NCBI RefSeq assembly: GCF_026151205.1
Contig: NC_087081.1
Location: 7,623,246 to 7,683,245 of the forward strand
Direction: 5' to 3'
DNA length: 60,000 nt
Source: Bolinopsis microptera
Taxonomy: Eukaryota > Ctenophora > Tentaculata > Lobata > Bolinopsidae
Shown here: one piece after another, positions 23,901-36,249 of the stretch
Numbering within the stretch: position 1 is the first letter of the stretch
How the letters are laid out: every line of letters begins with the position of its first letter
Translations under genes and position numbers: made by a program
Notes under the pieces: model-generated
Told to the model about the DNA's origin: nothing
Database searches by the model: none
Seen by the model: only the letters and a program-made list of their open reading frames with translations

Positions 23901-24640
23901 ACTCTATAACAATACAGATTACAATCTCTCTTGTTAAGGAAAAGAAATTTTAACGGCAAGCATTTACTGCACCAGGCAAACTGTAGGCGGGTGTAGTGGC
24001 GTCGAGATCAGACCGAACAAGCCCAAAGAACACCACCTCCATTATCCCCTAAACTTTTTAGTATATTAGGATCTTGAGTTAATCATTCCGTCGTTCTGTC
24101 ATTTTTTTCGGTGAAGATTCAATTGAGAAGATGGAAAGATTTCGTTGCTAGAAATAGATTTTATTAGTAGCCAATCTCATTTCGGGGCAATTATGTCAGC
24201 TGCTCTATGTTTAGCAAAGATTGAAGTTCGGAAATCTTATTACCATCAAGAGGGGATGGAGAAGGAGCTTAGGTTACTGAAAGTAGATGAGACCTATGAC
24301 ATTTTGGGTAGAGTAACACATAGAGTTGGGGACCTGGATTAAGCATCGAAGGATTAACAAGATTATCAAAGAGAAAGTAAGAGAGAAAACCCAAAGAATG
24401 AATAAAGATACTAGACGCCTGAGACGGCTGGAATACTTTGACACTATTCAGTCTCACCAGGGGAGAAGAACGGATTTCATATAAACCGATGAGAGATAAT
24501 TACTAAGAAAAGTTTTGATGATGGGAGCAAGCAAGAAATGGTAATAAAGATACTCGTGGGCTGCCAAGGAGTATAGATGGAATGAATATTAGAATCTAGG
24601 GGGTAATAGCGTGTTCATGGACCTAACCGTGGAAGAAGAT
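20976..24640 (-). pseudogene. LINE-C: endonuclease and RT (arm 2)
   Basis: This is the inverted copy of LINE-C. The tail is a T-run at 20976-20985. The minus-strand frame at 21475-21666 carries the RT C-terminal region, ending in ILWNGLL. The VPQG region is at about 22352-22385, where the complement reads GGTGTATCCCCAGGGGC. DFNL- and SDHFPV-equivalent positions near 23740-23980 are eroded by indels. The stretch that carries the poly-G insertion in arm 1 is continuous here, so this copy is better for the C-terminal half. Confidence 0.82.
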
Positions 24641-24649
24641 TGGAGAAAA

Positions 24650-26800
24650 GAGATAAGTCATGATAGAGAATAAAGAGACACATATATTAATATAATTGTT
24701 AGTTGATGTGTGGGTGGTGTATGAGATAGCTTAAATGTGTAAATTTAGTTAGTAAAAACTGTTGATATGTAATAAGTGCATTCTTGACTGAGTACGAGCC
24801 TTTTGCATGCAAAAAGACCTATTCTAAGTCTAACCGATTTCAATGTCTAACAAATTGGAAAATAGGACAGAGACCAATGTACCGAAATTGAGCATAAAAG
24901 GATGAAAAGATAAATCAGTAGATTTGTTTGAGTTTTAATATTAGGCCAACGACTTAAGCAAAATATATATGGAGAGAAAGAGCAAAGTATTTAAATTCCC
25001 AGAAGAGTTGATTTACAACCCTGGTCCAAAACTGTGATCGATTACAAACAAACTAAGCCAATGGACATAAACCTACTCCTCTCATATGAGGATGAACGCC
25101 AATCATGTATAGAAGTTCATTACATGATCTAAAGTCTCGAGTTTTTTTAAAAAGACAGGAAACAGTCTAAGAACACCAATTATTATTTAGGCATAAGTCT
25201 TTAAGTAGATTAATAAACTAGACATTTCTTTGCTATTGTAGAAATATAAACATTTAATAGGAAACAACATTGGATAAAGTAAACTTGCAGCGGGAAATAA
25301 CTGCTTTATTGGGTCAATTAATTCAGTGAGATACATCCTAAGGATCTGTACCCCATACTTAGAATGTAAATGTCATTAGTACCAACACTCAATAAATTTT
25401 TTCAATATCGTCAGCTTCCGCAGCTGCATGAGTTTTATGAAAATTATGAATGTTACGTGATTCTCATAATTTTTGCACCACTTGAGACACATTGATTTAC
25501 TTTCCGTCCCCGGAATCCAACTTAATTGTCCCAGTACTAATTTTGTCATTGACGGTACCAAACAACAGTGGTTTTCCTGCTCTTACGGTTATCTTGGAGT
25601 ATTTCGGTAGGTAAAAGGTTGAGTGGTGTTTGAGTGGTGTGGGCGGCATAAGTGAATTGTAGTGCGGGCCTCTGGCTCTTGACATACATTATTGTATCTG
25701 TCTTGTATCTGGCCGCGAAAAGTATCAGCAATTAGCCGAGCCCATTAAACTGAGGCTCTCTGCACAACCTTGTGAAGACAAATTCCTGACACCCCGGTTT
25801 CATATATACAAACTGTCATCCTTTTGGGGTGATATAGCATTTATTGTTACATCGCTATCCGCCTTCTTCTGGAATTATGTCGATGGTCCTCTCAGCTCCA
25901 AATGAAACTACATAGAAAAATACCTTTCGACGGTCAAAACACCACGTCGTCGTTGTGGTACCTAGATTGCACAAGAACCAACTGTGTACATGCTTGCCTA
26001 GGCATTGATTTAGCTTGCAGCCAAAACTTGGAGATGTATATAAAGCATAAGCTCAGATATCCCAAGATAATTTAACAGATCGATTGGCTCCCTAGTCGTT
26101 GGTGTGACCATTTGAAGAAGACCATACATATTCTTCTCCAGTCGAAGTGAGCCACTTAGAGGCATTTTTCAACAGCAGTTTTGCTGGCCTAAGTGATTCA
26201 AGTTCAGACCATCCACGTCCATGTTAACACTCTTGTGTTCTAAACAAAATCTGATTGCAACTCCAAGAAGACCTCGCATTTTAACAGAATTTTCTCTTAA
26301 GTTTCATGACATTCTCAACACTGCCGTGAGAGCTTTCAGCTCATTGTAATGAAAACGATTTTTAAAAACATTGTAACTAGAATTCAGATCCATAGTGATG
26401 TGATGAAATGGAGGAGAAAAGGCGTGAGGAGGTGAAAATGGCGAAGTCCAATACTTGTAGCCCAGGAATAGATGCCTGGCTAGGATACAAACGGCACGTC
26501 ATATCTCTTCATCGCTTTGACATTGGGACCTAGAAATTATTGTGTTTATATAGTAGTGTTGTAAGTATTTAAAACTGAAACAACTATTTTACGAGTATCA
26601 CTCTTGATTTTTGAAAGAAGAAAAAAAAGCTCAAAAATATTATTAGTTTATCAAGTTTTCACTATTTTTCGCCCGTAAAAAGCACAATTAATATGAATTG
26701 CTGAATATAGCTTTTGTCGAAATATTTAAATTTTGCATTGCGTCGCACATCGACAATATTGTTGTTTTGCAACTATAAGATTGACTTTCGTTGATCAATT
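24650..26800 (-). pseudogene. Unassigned coding-like remnant and LINE-C upstream region (arm 2)
   Basis: This is the inverted counterpart of 11620-13790. The minus-strand frames at 25497-25685 and 25546-25731 overlap the plus-strand frame that ends near 12909 in arm 1, but they read in different phases because of indels. A TGCAGCTGCATGAG(T)TTT-type segment near 25420 mirrors KTHAAA of arm 1. No domain is recognised. Confidence 0.38.
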
Positions 26801-26809
26801 TTTTGTTGT

Positions 26810-26862
26810 AAGGTTTATAACCTACCGACCGCGCCATTTGGGACTCGTCCACGGTAATATTT
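26810..26862 (-). repeat. Dispersed block Q, copy m3 (arm 2)
   Basis: Read on the plus strand, AAGGTTTATAACCTACCGACC is followed by GGGACTCGTCCACGG, the complement of the arm-1 copy. The hairpin stem AGGTTTATAACCT is intact. Confidence 0.75.
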
Positions 26863-26869
26863 AAATCAA

Positions 26870-27900
26870 ATAACTTTTAACAAGTACGCCCGTTAAAATA
26901 TTGTCGAAAATTGGAACAACAAATTTTTTTTGTTAAAACAAATTTAAATTTTGGAATTTATTACTAAAATCAAAACTATAATATCAATAAAAATAAAGCC
27001 ACGCGTTGGTTAGACTGCCTCATAAGTTGAATAAATTTAAGCTTGAAGGTCCCTGCGCAGTTAGCAGTAACCTTAGCCGCAATCATGTCTTGAGGAACCC
27101 TGTGAGCGCCAAAATTATTAAAGTATCTAGAAATCATACATCACTACAGTTACTCATGCTTTTGGTTATAAGAGTGCTGATTGACAGTAGATTCATTCAA
27201 TTCATACTAAATCGTTTAAAGCGTATATTTAGAAACTCACTATTGTTTTATAACTACACAAGCAGTAAACGTAGATAATGGACAATAAGAAACGACCGAC
27301 ATACCAAACCCAGTGCCGCATTGACTTTTTTGTCCGATCCGCTTTTACCGAAGCTTATCCACCAGTTACTCATGCGCAGTGAAAAGTCTGATAATAATTT
27401 TGCTTACTCTATCAAGCATTCTGTAAATTGAAGTGTCGAATTTATTATAGAAATCCACCAACCCCGCATTATAATCTATTGTATGCCAAGATCGTTTGTT
27501 TTATAAAGATCTAATCATATAATAAGATTGATCCATTACTAAAGTGAATCGTTATATTCATAGCTCATCTGATTAAAATCGCGATGATGAATTAAAGTCA
27601 AGTAATTTTTCCCTTTCAACACAACACAACAACAAACAAATGCTTGAGCTCACAAGGTGAGCAATCGTAGGGGCATGCAGTGGTTCAGAATAACTCTCAC
27701 CGCCACGACGGCTCGAGAATATCAAATTATGTCCATTATGCGCCATACAGACACAATTATAATTTAATATTTTGTGGTTGTAGAAAAATTAGTGTCATCT
27801 ACTTGCAGTATAGCTGTTTTACTGGCGAGCAACAACGTCCCACTCGCTGGGACGAAAATACCGAGTCCAATCACAGAAAGTTAACCAAAAGATAAAAAAC
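26870..27900. other. Mirror of the possible 5' part of LINE-B (arm 2)
   Basis: It holds short plus-strand frames at 27006-27278 and 27680-27895. The latter reads WDENTESNHRKLTKR near its end, a sequence also recoverable in arm 1 near 10520-10580. That would fit the region just after a LINE endonuclease, but the catalytic motifs are not visible. Confidence 0.38.
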
Positions 27901-30270
27901 AACAAGAGCTCTATCAGACAAATCTCCAACCATCCCCCTATATTCACATCTATTGAAACTTTCCCCTGACTCTGTGCCAACACCTATTCATCAGACAAAA
28001 ATGACTATACACTACGACTATAGTTGAATGCTAACTTAGAGAAGCTCTGTCTGAAATATGAAAACGAATAGATAGAATCCACCAACAGCTGTAACACATT
28101 TGACTCTATCGTGCAGTTATTTCAAAAAAGATAGAAATGACTTGCAAACTTCTAAACTCCTTAACCAACGAAACGTAACACATAACCACTTGCTCCACCC
28201 AGGCCTTCTTAAACTCCATCGACAAGAAAGCTAGTGTTGTATTTCGAAGTGAAGAAGACTTTACATTAATACAACCTGATTGGGATCCAAACAAGCCGAC
28301 ATATACAACAATAATTCGACAGTTTTTCTCAAGAGCTCAATTAAATGGCAAAGGCATGTGCTATACTCAAAACATATCTAGAGTACAGCTATTGAACTCA
28401 ACAAAGACCGTGGGAAATTATAAATGAACTCGTGGCAAAAAATATATCTAGATGTAAAGACGATTTTGTCATAGATGGGCCATAGAGTACGTGCAGAACA
28501 ATAATTGTGCTAACAAAATTCTGGAATATTTGTACATCTCTTGCAAGTATTCTCATAAAAAAGTACTGTCAAACAATAGTATTTCCACTGGAACCAGTAG
28601 AAAATTTCTCAGTTTATTTCTAATATCGGTAATCTGACTACATAATGACCTGTAAGAAAACTAATGCAAAGAAAATTATATATGAGGTGATCCAGATGTT
28701 TTCAAAATGGAAAGGCCATTGACATTACTGTAGTTGTTGAAAGAAAACCGTCAAAACTCATTGCAGATAAATTTGGCTAGGCTTTACAACCACATTTATA
28801 CAAAGTGGTCATTTCCCAAGTATTTTAAAACTGGTAAAAGTTATTCAATTATACCTAGAAAGACAATAAAGAATGCATTGAAATTATCGCCTGTAACATA
28901 TTATACTTTATTTGGAAAGATCTTCGAGCAGGATAATTATATAAACCCTCTATAATTTCTTCACATCTAAAAGGTGGTAACTAACAACCACAGTTGTGGA
29001 TTAAGAAAGCCAATTCAACCACGCCAAGCTCTACACAATCATAACCCGTTACTAAGTCCTCTGCAAGCAATAAACATGTCCTACGTTTGGATATTCATTT
29101 GACTCGACAAAGCCTTCTGACACCCTTGATCACGATAGATCTTTTAATGCAAATTAAATTCCACGGTATTAGGGCACAGCTCTACCTTACTAAAAACTAT
29201 TTGTGACTAACATAAAGTGTCAGTAAGAATGTATGCACTATGTACCATCAGAAAACAATGGAACGTAAATTTGGAGTACCACAAGGGTCCAATTCTAGGG
29301 CCGTACTCATCCTATTGTAATGAACGATATATTAAACTGCTTTTCAGACAGTGAGAATAAATTTGTACTTTATGCTGCTGACAACTAGATATCTTCTATA
29401 TCAGACCATCTAGAGAACATCATACAAAAAAGCCAAACTAGTACTTAAACAAGTCCCTCGATTTACATGAAATGTAATCTAATTCATATCAAACAGGTCC
29501 AAATGCTGCTACAAACAATTTTAAACGCAGCCTCTGGAGAAATGATGACACCTGTGCACAGACCAGACCATTTGCTATCCGCAATGAATCTAGATCATAT
29601 TCAATCAATGGTAAAGTTTATTACTAGAAGTCAAGGATACCAATTCGTAGGTGTTGTTAATAAATAGTAAGCTAAACTGGATTGCCCCATCACTAACATC
29701 CGTAAAAAACTGCGATCTATGACTGGTGCAATCTGCAGAATTCGGCACTCGCTACCTTTCTGAACTATATTTGAAATAAATAATGCTCCTTATTGAATCA
29801 CATCTCAGTTACGGTATAAGTGTGTGGGTGTTGTCCTCAAAGAACGTCCAATGATATCTTTAGTAATCACACAGAATCACTGTATAAGGAAACCATTGCG
29901 TCCTTGACACATATTAATAAACACCACAATTCACCTACATACATATCGGATGCACAAACAATACCATAAACACTTTGAAATATGAACATACAAAAAAACC
30001 CATTTTTAAATAGATTATAAATACTTACGGCTCAAAACTTGTTACAAATATCACTGCAGTCATAAATTTTCTAAGATTAACAAGTACCACTTCCATACTC
30101 CCTTATGAGACAGATCACATTTTCATAACCGGCACGATTGCTCACGTTATTCTCCTACATAAATCAAATACCTTTTGTTTAAGCAGCCAAGCTTTAGGAA
30201 CGCTGTTCTATAAAAAAATTTTAACTTCAAGCAATTGCTTCGAAACGTCCCTTAGCATGATAATAACTGG
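27900..30270 (+). pseudogene. LINE-B: linker and reverse transcriptase (arm 2)
   Basis: Same element as 7960-10490, here on the plus strand. The linker shows SIDKK followed by PDWDPNK-like residues near 28215-28300. The frame at 28734-28955 carries WSFPKYFKTGK and later LFGKIFEQD, both RT-fingers signatures. A damaged DKAF(D)T(L)DH region is near 29105-29135. CCACAAGGGTCCAATTCTAGG near 29279 is the VPQGSILG site, and LYAAD near 29373 is the YADD box. The C-terminal region runs to about 30260 with SYGxSVWG-like residues near 29805-29830. The frame changes often. Confidence 0.84.
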
Positions 30271-30399
30271 AGAACACAAATGCACTATTCATACAAGAAC
30301 AGCCAGCTACTCAAAAAGAACTTGACTCCAAACAAATTTTAAATTGCGTAATCAAGTCTAATTGCAGCGGCGCACACTTTACTATTACTTTCAATGATT

Positions 30400-31000
30400 G
30401 TACTATCACAGAAATCTTTCAATCGATTTTGGGTGGCGCTTTTTAACCATCTGTGTGGGAAACCTTGTCAGGTTTTACTGGTTCTTCAGGCTCATTTCTG
30501 TCGCCTCAGTGTCACTTTGTGGCGAGGCAGCATTCGTGTCTAATAAAAGAATCATGTCCTATCGAGGACTCGCAATGCCATGGTGGCTATGAATACAACC
30601 AGTTGAACTACACAGGCAACTCGCAAAACCATGTGGCCATGATACGCCAGCTCCTCGGTTACTAAGAGCGACAGCGCTAGTGGTGGCCCCCTTCTGTACC
30701 AGGACGTCAACCGGACAAAAAACGATCGACTAACCCCAAAATAAGCAAAGATTGGCGCGCAGTCATAAACACGGTGTGCGCGCAACAGAACTTGCTTCCC
30801 CAAGTAACCAATGAACACTCACCGACATTCCCACAGTGACCACTAACCTCACGCCGCAGTGGCGGTATTTCGGATCATGACAAGCCAAACCGATTAAACC
30901 AAGTTGTTAATATAGCCAATCTGCTTGCCAGTCTCTAACAATAATTATGCCCCCAAGGGTTTGCTGCTCTCCCCTGTTTGTCAAATTTGCCGCCCCCTCG
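30400..31000 (+). mobile_element. CpG-containing module upstream of the minisatellite (arm 2)
   Basis: This is the inverted counterpart of 7440-7958. The segment near 30440-30470 reads GGGTGGCGCTTTTTAACCAT, so a site resembling AGATGG on the other strand is preserved. No stable frame is shared by the three arms. Confidence 0.5.
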
Positions 31001-31002
31001 AG

Positions 31003-31530
31003 AGTGTAATGGGAGTATTCGCTAACAATGTGTTAGTGTAATGGAGTATCGCTACAATAAGGGAGTGTAATTGGGGGAGTACGCTACAATGTGGGAGTGA
31101 TAATGGATATCCTCAATATGGTGAGTGTAATTGTGAGTTTATCTCTACATGTGGGCGTAGTACGGGATATCGCTACAATATGGAGTGTAATGGAGTAAAT
31201 CGCGACAACAATGGGATGTAATGGGAGTACCGCTACAAATTGGGAGTGTAAATGGAGTATGCGCTACATGTGGGATTATAATTGGAGTATCGCTACAATA
31301 TGGGAGGTAATGGGAATATCGGCTACAATGTGGGAAGTGTAATTGAGTATCTCTACAATATGGGAGGTGAAACGGGAGTATCGCTAATTTGGAGTGTCAT
31401 GGAGTAACGCACAAATGTGGAGTGGTATGGGAGTATCGCACATGTGGAGTGTATATGGTATATCGCTACAATGGGTAGTGCAATGGGAGTATCTGCTAAC
31501 ATTGTGGAGTGTTATGTGGAGTAATGTATA
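31003..31530. repeat. 30-bp minisatellite (arm 2)
   Basis: This is the inverted counterpart of 6903-7432. It reads GTGTAATGGGAGTATCGCTA with ACAATGTGGGA or ACAATATGGGA between repeats. There are about 17-18 monomers with scattered indels. Confidence 0.92.
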
Positions 31531-32079
31531 GTGTTACCACACCAGTTTCCACACTCAACGTGGTAATGTGTGTAATTACATAAATGAGACCCTGGATCAA
31601 ACCTGTATTTCCTGGTGCTACAATATGATCCCTGCTCCAGTTAAACTGGACAGATGTGAGAGTCCTCCTCATCGTGACGTCACAAACTCACGTTTAGCTC
31701 AGCCACCAAAGAGGAAAAAGTATACAATACATTTCCCACCACCAACAAACACACTATCCAAACGTAAGCACATCCCTCAACGCCATTATCAACCTAAGTC
31801 TCACCAAGTCTCGAAGACCACATTACTCAGACACGGGCGTCATCTTTCATGGTGTTTTTAAGACGCCAGGGTAAACCACCCAGAACTGACCTAGGGACCA
31901 GTTTAGTAACATCTCCCGGAGGTCAACCCCGATTCGGCTGATACCTTGGCAGGTATTATCATCCATGTCCCTCATGGGCAATGGTGCAAAATGCAGATGG
32001 ATGGACTCCAGTATGACGCTGCCCCCAATGGAAGTGTCGCCACCTCTATATGACTGTGGTCATTGGTGATGTATCGCGA

Positions 32080-32080
<1 letters not shown>
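31531..32080 (+). mobile_element. 3' module of the poly(A)-tailed retroposon (arm 2)
   Basis: This is the inverted counterpart of 6376-6900, now reading 5' to 3'. It contains GACGTCACAAACTCACG near 31677 and GCTGATACCTTGGCAGGTAT near 31939, and it ends GTATCGCGAC before the A-run. A 97-codon plus-strand frame (31568-31861) is present here but is not conserved in the other arms. Confidence 0.6.

Positions 32081-32136
<56 letters not shown>
32081..32136 (+). repeat. Poly(A) tail (arm 2)
   Basis: This is a run of 56 A residues, matching the T-runs at 6323 and 55787. It is followed by CCATCTTTTGTAATG, the presumed target flank. Confidence 0.9.
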
Positions 32137-32138
<2 letters not shown>

Positions 32139-32139
32139 A

Positions 32140-33250
32140 TCTTTTGTAATGTTTTTTAGATCTAAATCTCTAAATTTAATAAAATTTTTTATCGGAATAT
32201 TTAAATTGATTGATATTTACTAATTTATTCGGTAGGTTTATCTGGTAAAGATATTGATTATATAGATATTGTTATTATTGAACGAAGCTAAACTCTAGAC
32301 CATATTTAATACTACTTTCTTTTAAGAATGGGACTGAGTATAAACGACCAAGTTTGCTTAAATTCTATCCAACCAAAGAACTCAGGAGCAAAGGAGGGTG
32401 CGAAACTTTTGTCTGCACTCTCCGACCTGTATCACCCATGGATTCTTCTCGACTATAACATTGTAAAAGGTATATACCATTCTAATCAATCTCTTGCTAC
32501 GCAAATCCCTATAGATAACTGATCTAAATTTCGGTGCAAGTTATATTAATAGAAGAATATACTTTGTCTGCTTTATTGATACTAAATAAAATGTTGTTTA
32601 TACTTGATTGTTGATTCCTTTCTTCTTATTTGGATCATCCATTTAAGCTTTTCGTCAATAATAACACCGAAAAACTGTCTATCTAACTTGCTTTATTACC
32701 GTATTTATTCAGATTATATATTATTCTGATTCGTTAACTGCCTCAATATACAGTGCTGTACGTGACAGATTGATGTAAGTATCAGCATTCTTTATATTTA
32801 TATGTAATAATGTGCATTCATGAACTCTGGTGTAACAAACCGGAGAATTTCCGTTTCGCTCTTTCATACAGTTTTTTTCTACAATCAATCTACTACGAAT
32901 TTGTTTGGTGTCATCTTCAAATATATGACTTGCCCAGAAATCAGTTGTTCTAAATAAGTCGGTTAACATATTATTAAAAATAGCAAGGGTCCGAGACAAG
33001 GAGCCACAATGGAACTCCAAAGAGAACAGGGCACCCCAAAAAGCCTTTTTTTTATGGGGGTCAGACTCTTCGCCCCTTACAGAGACATATTGATATCTAT
33101 TAAGAGAGATAACACGATGATCTATTGGCGTTTCCCACGTTATTCCATAGTTGTCTAGTTTATTAAGTAGTTTTTCATGTGAGATCTTGTCAAACGCTTT
33201 AGATAGATCAATGAAATGTTCCAATTACATGCAGTTTTTTGCTAAGACAG
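32140..33250 (-). pseudogene. LINE-A: reverse transcriptase, best-preserved copy (arm 2)
   Basis: The frame at 32721-33224 is the longest in the window at 167 codons. It opens with FIDLSKAFDKISHEKLLNKL and continues through NRYQYVSVRGEESD. The VPQGSVLGP segment is frameshifted, appearing as WGALFSLEF and so on. DLFRTTD and then DDTKQI follow, the latter marking the catalytic aspartates, although the residue before them is E rather than the usual A. It ends with NLSRTALYIEAVNESE. The 3'-UTR-like stretch is 32140-32430. The element starts inside the RT domain, so it is 5'-truncated. Residue differences between arms show that these errors are not shared. Confidence 0.9.
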
Positions 33251-33340
33251 GGAATTCTATTTGTAATTCACTGAGGATTGAGGGCATGGCTTCGAACTGA
33301 TTGGCAAAATAATTATACTCGAACTAATCTTTGATCTTGT

Positions 33341-33396
33341 GAAGGTTTATAACATACCAGACGCGCGCCGAATTGGACTCCGTCAGCGGTAATAAA
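33341..33396 (-). repeat. Dispersed block Q, copy m2 (arm 2)
   Basis: The plus strand reads AGGTTTATAACATACCAG, ACGCGCGCCGAATTGGACTC and CGTCAGCGGTAATA, the complement of the arm-1 copy. The block P complement (ACGAGTATCACCCGGTTA) follows near 33420. Confidence 0.75.
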
Positions 33397-33589
33397 GGGA
33401 AAATGGAACAAATATTTGTACGAGTATCACCCGGTTACAGACTTATAATTAACCGACTCGACTAGACTTAGGGCGGATTCACCGTCCGAACAGAGAATAG
33501 TTTTTTCCAAATCTGTCTATCCAGCATGAATTTGATAATTCCTAATTGCTCATGCTGACGTCAAGCTCCTGTCCTTCCGTAGGATGTCA

Positions 33590-33645
33590 ATTTTGTAGTT
33601 TATAACCAAACCAGGACGCCGCGCGATTTGACTCCTCAATTGAAC
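33590..33645 (-). repeat. Dispersed block Q, copy m1 (arm 2)
   Basis: The plus strand reads GTAGTTTATAACCAAACCAGG and then ACGCCGCGCGATTTGACTC. It is the mirror of 4851-4900. Confidence 0.7.
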
Positions 33646-33649
33646 AAAT

Positions 33650-34735
33650 ATTGAAGCGCGAAGCACTACTGGGTCGGCGCCATCAAATAATGCTTCTCGC
33701 AACCACAGATCTAATCAATCGGCGGAAATGCGAAGAGAATGACATCGTCACTCAAGAACAAATATTTTGATATATGTGTTCTATCCAAATATCAAAGATA
33801 ATTTCCGCCTTCGCCGCGCGCATCAAGCCACCAAAGTGCATGCAACGTAGTTCAACAAATATTTACGAGTACACCCGTTAAATTCAATATATGTAAGGTG
33901 CAGTGTAGTACTCGCCTTCGACGATTGTCCTTGAAGGGTTCCCGAAGGAGGAAGAGAAAGATGATGACTCAGAAGTTTCACATAGCCATGTGCCTACGCG
34001 TACTGCGTGACCGCATGTTTCACAAGAAAGGGATAGGCCACAAACAGATCAGCCCACATAAGATTGGTACGTGTCTGCGCGCGCGCAGTGCTGACAATTA
34101 GCGTCGTATTTAACCCCGGCACGTACATCTTGTTCGATGATTGTCTATTAGAGGGTTTATGTCTATCACGAATTTTTTGAAGACGATGAAATCAGAAATA
34201 CAGGAATTGTGTACAATAAGGAAATTAGAAATTTTTTAAAAATCCACGATTGAAATACAATTTTGAATTCAACAGAATTACATAAAAATAAAAGTATTCT
34301 TTGTTATTATAAAGAAACTAAAAGAGGGCCCGTTGTCACACAAAGGAAGCTAATCGTAATTTTTTATCATTTTTTAATCGCATCAAAAATATCTTTCACG
34401 ACCGAGTATACAGCCCATTAAAGTAAATATAGCTCGCAATGAACACAACTATAATTACCACAACGAATAATTACACAAAACCGATAAAAATGATCGTTTA
34501 ACAACTTTTCACGTGCGGTCGTACAATGTACAAAGATCATTCTAGAATTAGTAGAAAGATAGTTTTTACCAATTTGAAATTGCAGGTAAATAAGTTTCAA
34601 ATGATACGTCATGACTGCTAAATACAAATTCGTACATAAACAAATAACATGTACTAAATAACTACAGACAATTTCATAGAAATGATTACGAGATTACAAG
34701 ATTGAAAGTATAAATAAAACGAATTACATCACACT
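33650..34735. other. Mirror of GC-rich block and AT-rich stretch (arm 2)
   Basis: The GC-rich part is 33650-34110, with TTCGCCGCGCGCATCA near 33813 and GCGCGCGCAG near 34078. A second block P complement lies near 33860-33880. The rest, to 34735, is AT-rich with no gene seen. Confidence 0.5.
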
Positions 34736-34739
34736 TCGT

Positions 34740-34960
34740 GTCCGCAAGAAACGGATTCATTTATGCATAACATATAACATATAAACAATCCGTGACCGAC
34801 AACGCTATCCATCCGGCCGTCACAATAACTCGCGATCAGTAAGAAAAATAGGTAAGATCTTTCAGTCCAACATTTGACTACGTGATCATAGGAAACAGGT
34901 TATATCTGCAGTCCCAACATTGACTTCGAATCAGAAAGAAACGGGGTTCATTCCTGCAGG
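34740..34960. repeat. Tandem repeat with TTTCTTACTGATCACGA core (arm 2)
   Basis: This is the inverted counterpart of 3540-3775. The complement cores are AAGAAACGGATTC near 34747, GATCAGTAAGAAAAATAGG near 34835, a damaged GTGATCATAGGAAACAGG near 34880, and a last copy near 34925-34950. Confidence 0.72.
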
Positions 34961-35574
34961 CCAACTCCGACCGTATGCTGAAAAATACCTGCATCCATTG
35001 ACATAATTACTCAACTTAAATGTAATCTACTAAATCTGGACTACTAAAACATCAAATGATAATTTCAGCCCCTATCACATGATCGTGCAAATTTAATATG
35101 CGTAAGAACAATTTGTTCTTTACTACTGACCGATCGGATAACTGGGAAGTTAGGGAAATAGTGAACTAATAATATATTTTCACAATAAATGTATTTCAAT
35201 TTTAATTGCCGGTGTTTGTGACGTATAGTTTAAACATTGACACTGAAATGAATGCGAAGATACTCAAAGTGCAATAGAAAAGTAAGTGCTAGGTTGATCA
35301 GGACGAGCTTAGTGTTGGCAGTTGAGCTGAAGACAATTTACACAAGTATCTTTGAAAGCTCCTGCTAATAAAAACCTTCATATCACTTGTATTTTTAAAT
35401 ATCCCCTCCAGTTAGTGGTAGTGTGGTGCAGATGCAGAGCGCACGGGGGCGATGTGTCGCTCCAACGCTACACTCTTAATTCTCGGTTGACCGTGCAAAC
35501 TGCAAGGCATAAGCAGAAGATTTTCTATTTTCAAAGTAGCTACTATACTATCAAAAAAAGCTTGTAGGATCCCC

Positions 35575-35640
35575 GGGGGGGGGGGGGGGGGGGGGGGGGG
35601 CCCCCCGGAAAAAAAAAAAGGGGGGGGGGGGAGGGGGGTT
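35575..35640. other. Arm-2-specific homopolymer block and degraded sequence
   Basis: A run of about 27 G residues is followed by C, A and G runs. The same place in arms 1 (near 2930) and 3 (near 52325) has none of this. The next 150 bp or so (35641-35790) is G/T- and A-biased and aligns poorly to the other arms, consistent with a locally failed base-calling stretch. Confidence 0.82.
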
Positions 35641-35789
35641 AATTGGAAAACATAAAAGTAACTGTAAGTAGTTAATTGTTGTAGATTAGTAATGAGAGGA
35701 AATTAAAGTATAGTCAATAGAAGTTGTGTGTGTATAGTTAGTTAAGTTAACGTAGTATATAACGGTATTAAAAATAGTTTGGGAAAGAA

Positions 35790-36200
35790 TTCGTTATGTC
35801 ATCTGGAACAAATTATAACAAGTTTTGTCTACAGAATTGTTTTTGTCATGTCCCAGGAACCACAAAAAAATCCTCCACTGAAACTTTGGCAATAATTTTT
35901 ATAGTCATTTTTTCTCAGGAACACATAAACGCCCCACCCCTAAAAATTGGTTATTCGGCTCCCGAAGTTCTTGAGATCTCTCCATAAGGGTGAAAAATGA
36001 CCGCAATGGCCACATTATGGCAGTCGAATGATAAGTTTCAGAACATGGACTTTTATTTTTCGAAATAAATGAATTTTTTCGAATTTTTCTCAATTTAGTA
36101 AATTATCGAAAAAAAATACACCATATGTATTTTTAACACGCTTTATTTCAAATCTATGTAAAACTACTTACTACAAATAACAAATACAGTTAGTCTAAAA
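35790..36200. repeat. Terminal inverted repeat of the large transposon, right end (arm 2)
   Basis: This is the inverted counterpart of 2330-2790. It carries AGTTTTGTCTACAGAATTG, AAATGACCGCAATGGCCACA and TTTCGAAATAAATGAATTTT. It pairs with 38940-39345 on the same arm to bracket the transposon. Confidence 0.8.
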
Positions 36201-36249
36201 TTATTTCCCTCAGTAAGTAACATGACAATTATTAATACACATTTATATT

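Noticed and set aside
35560-35640. Cloning-vector polylinker (AAGCTT then GGATCCCCGGG)
   Set aside because: AAGCTTGTAGGATTC is native sequence, seen in arm 1. The CCCGGG arises at the edge of an arm-private G-run.
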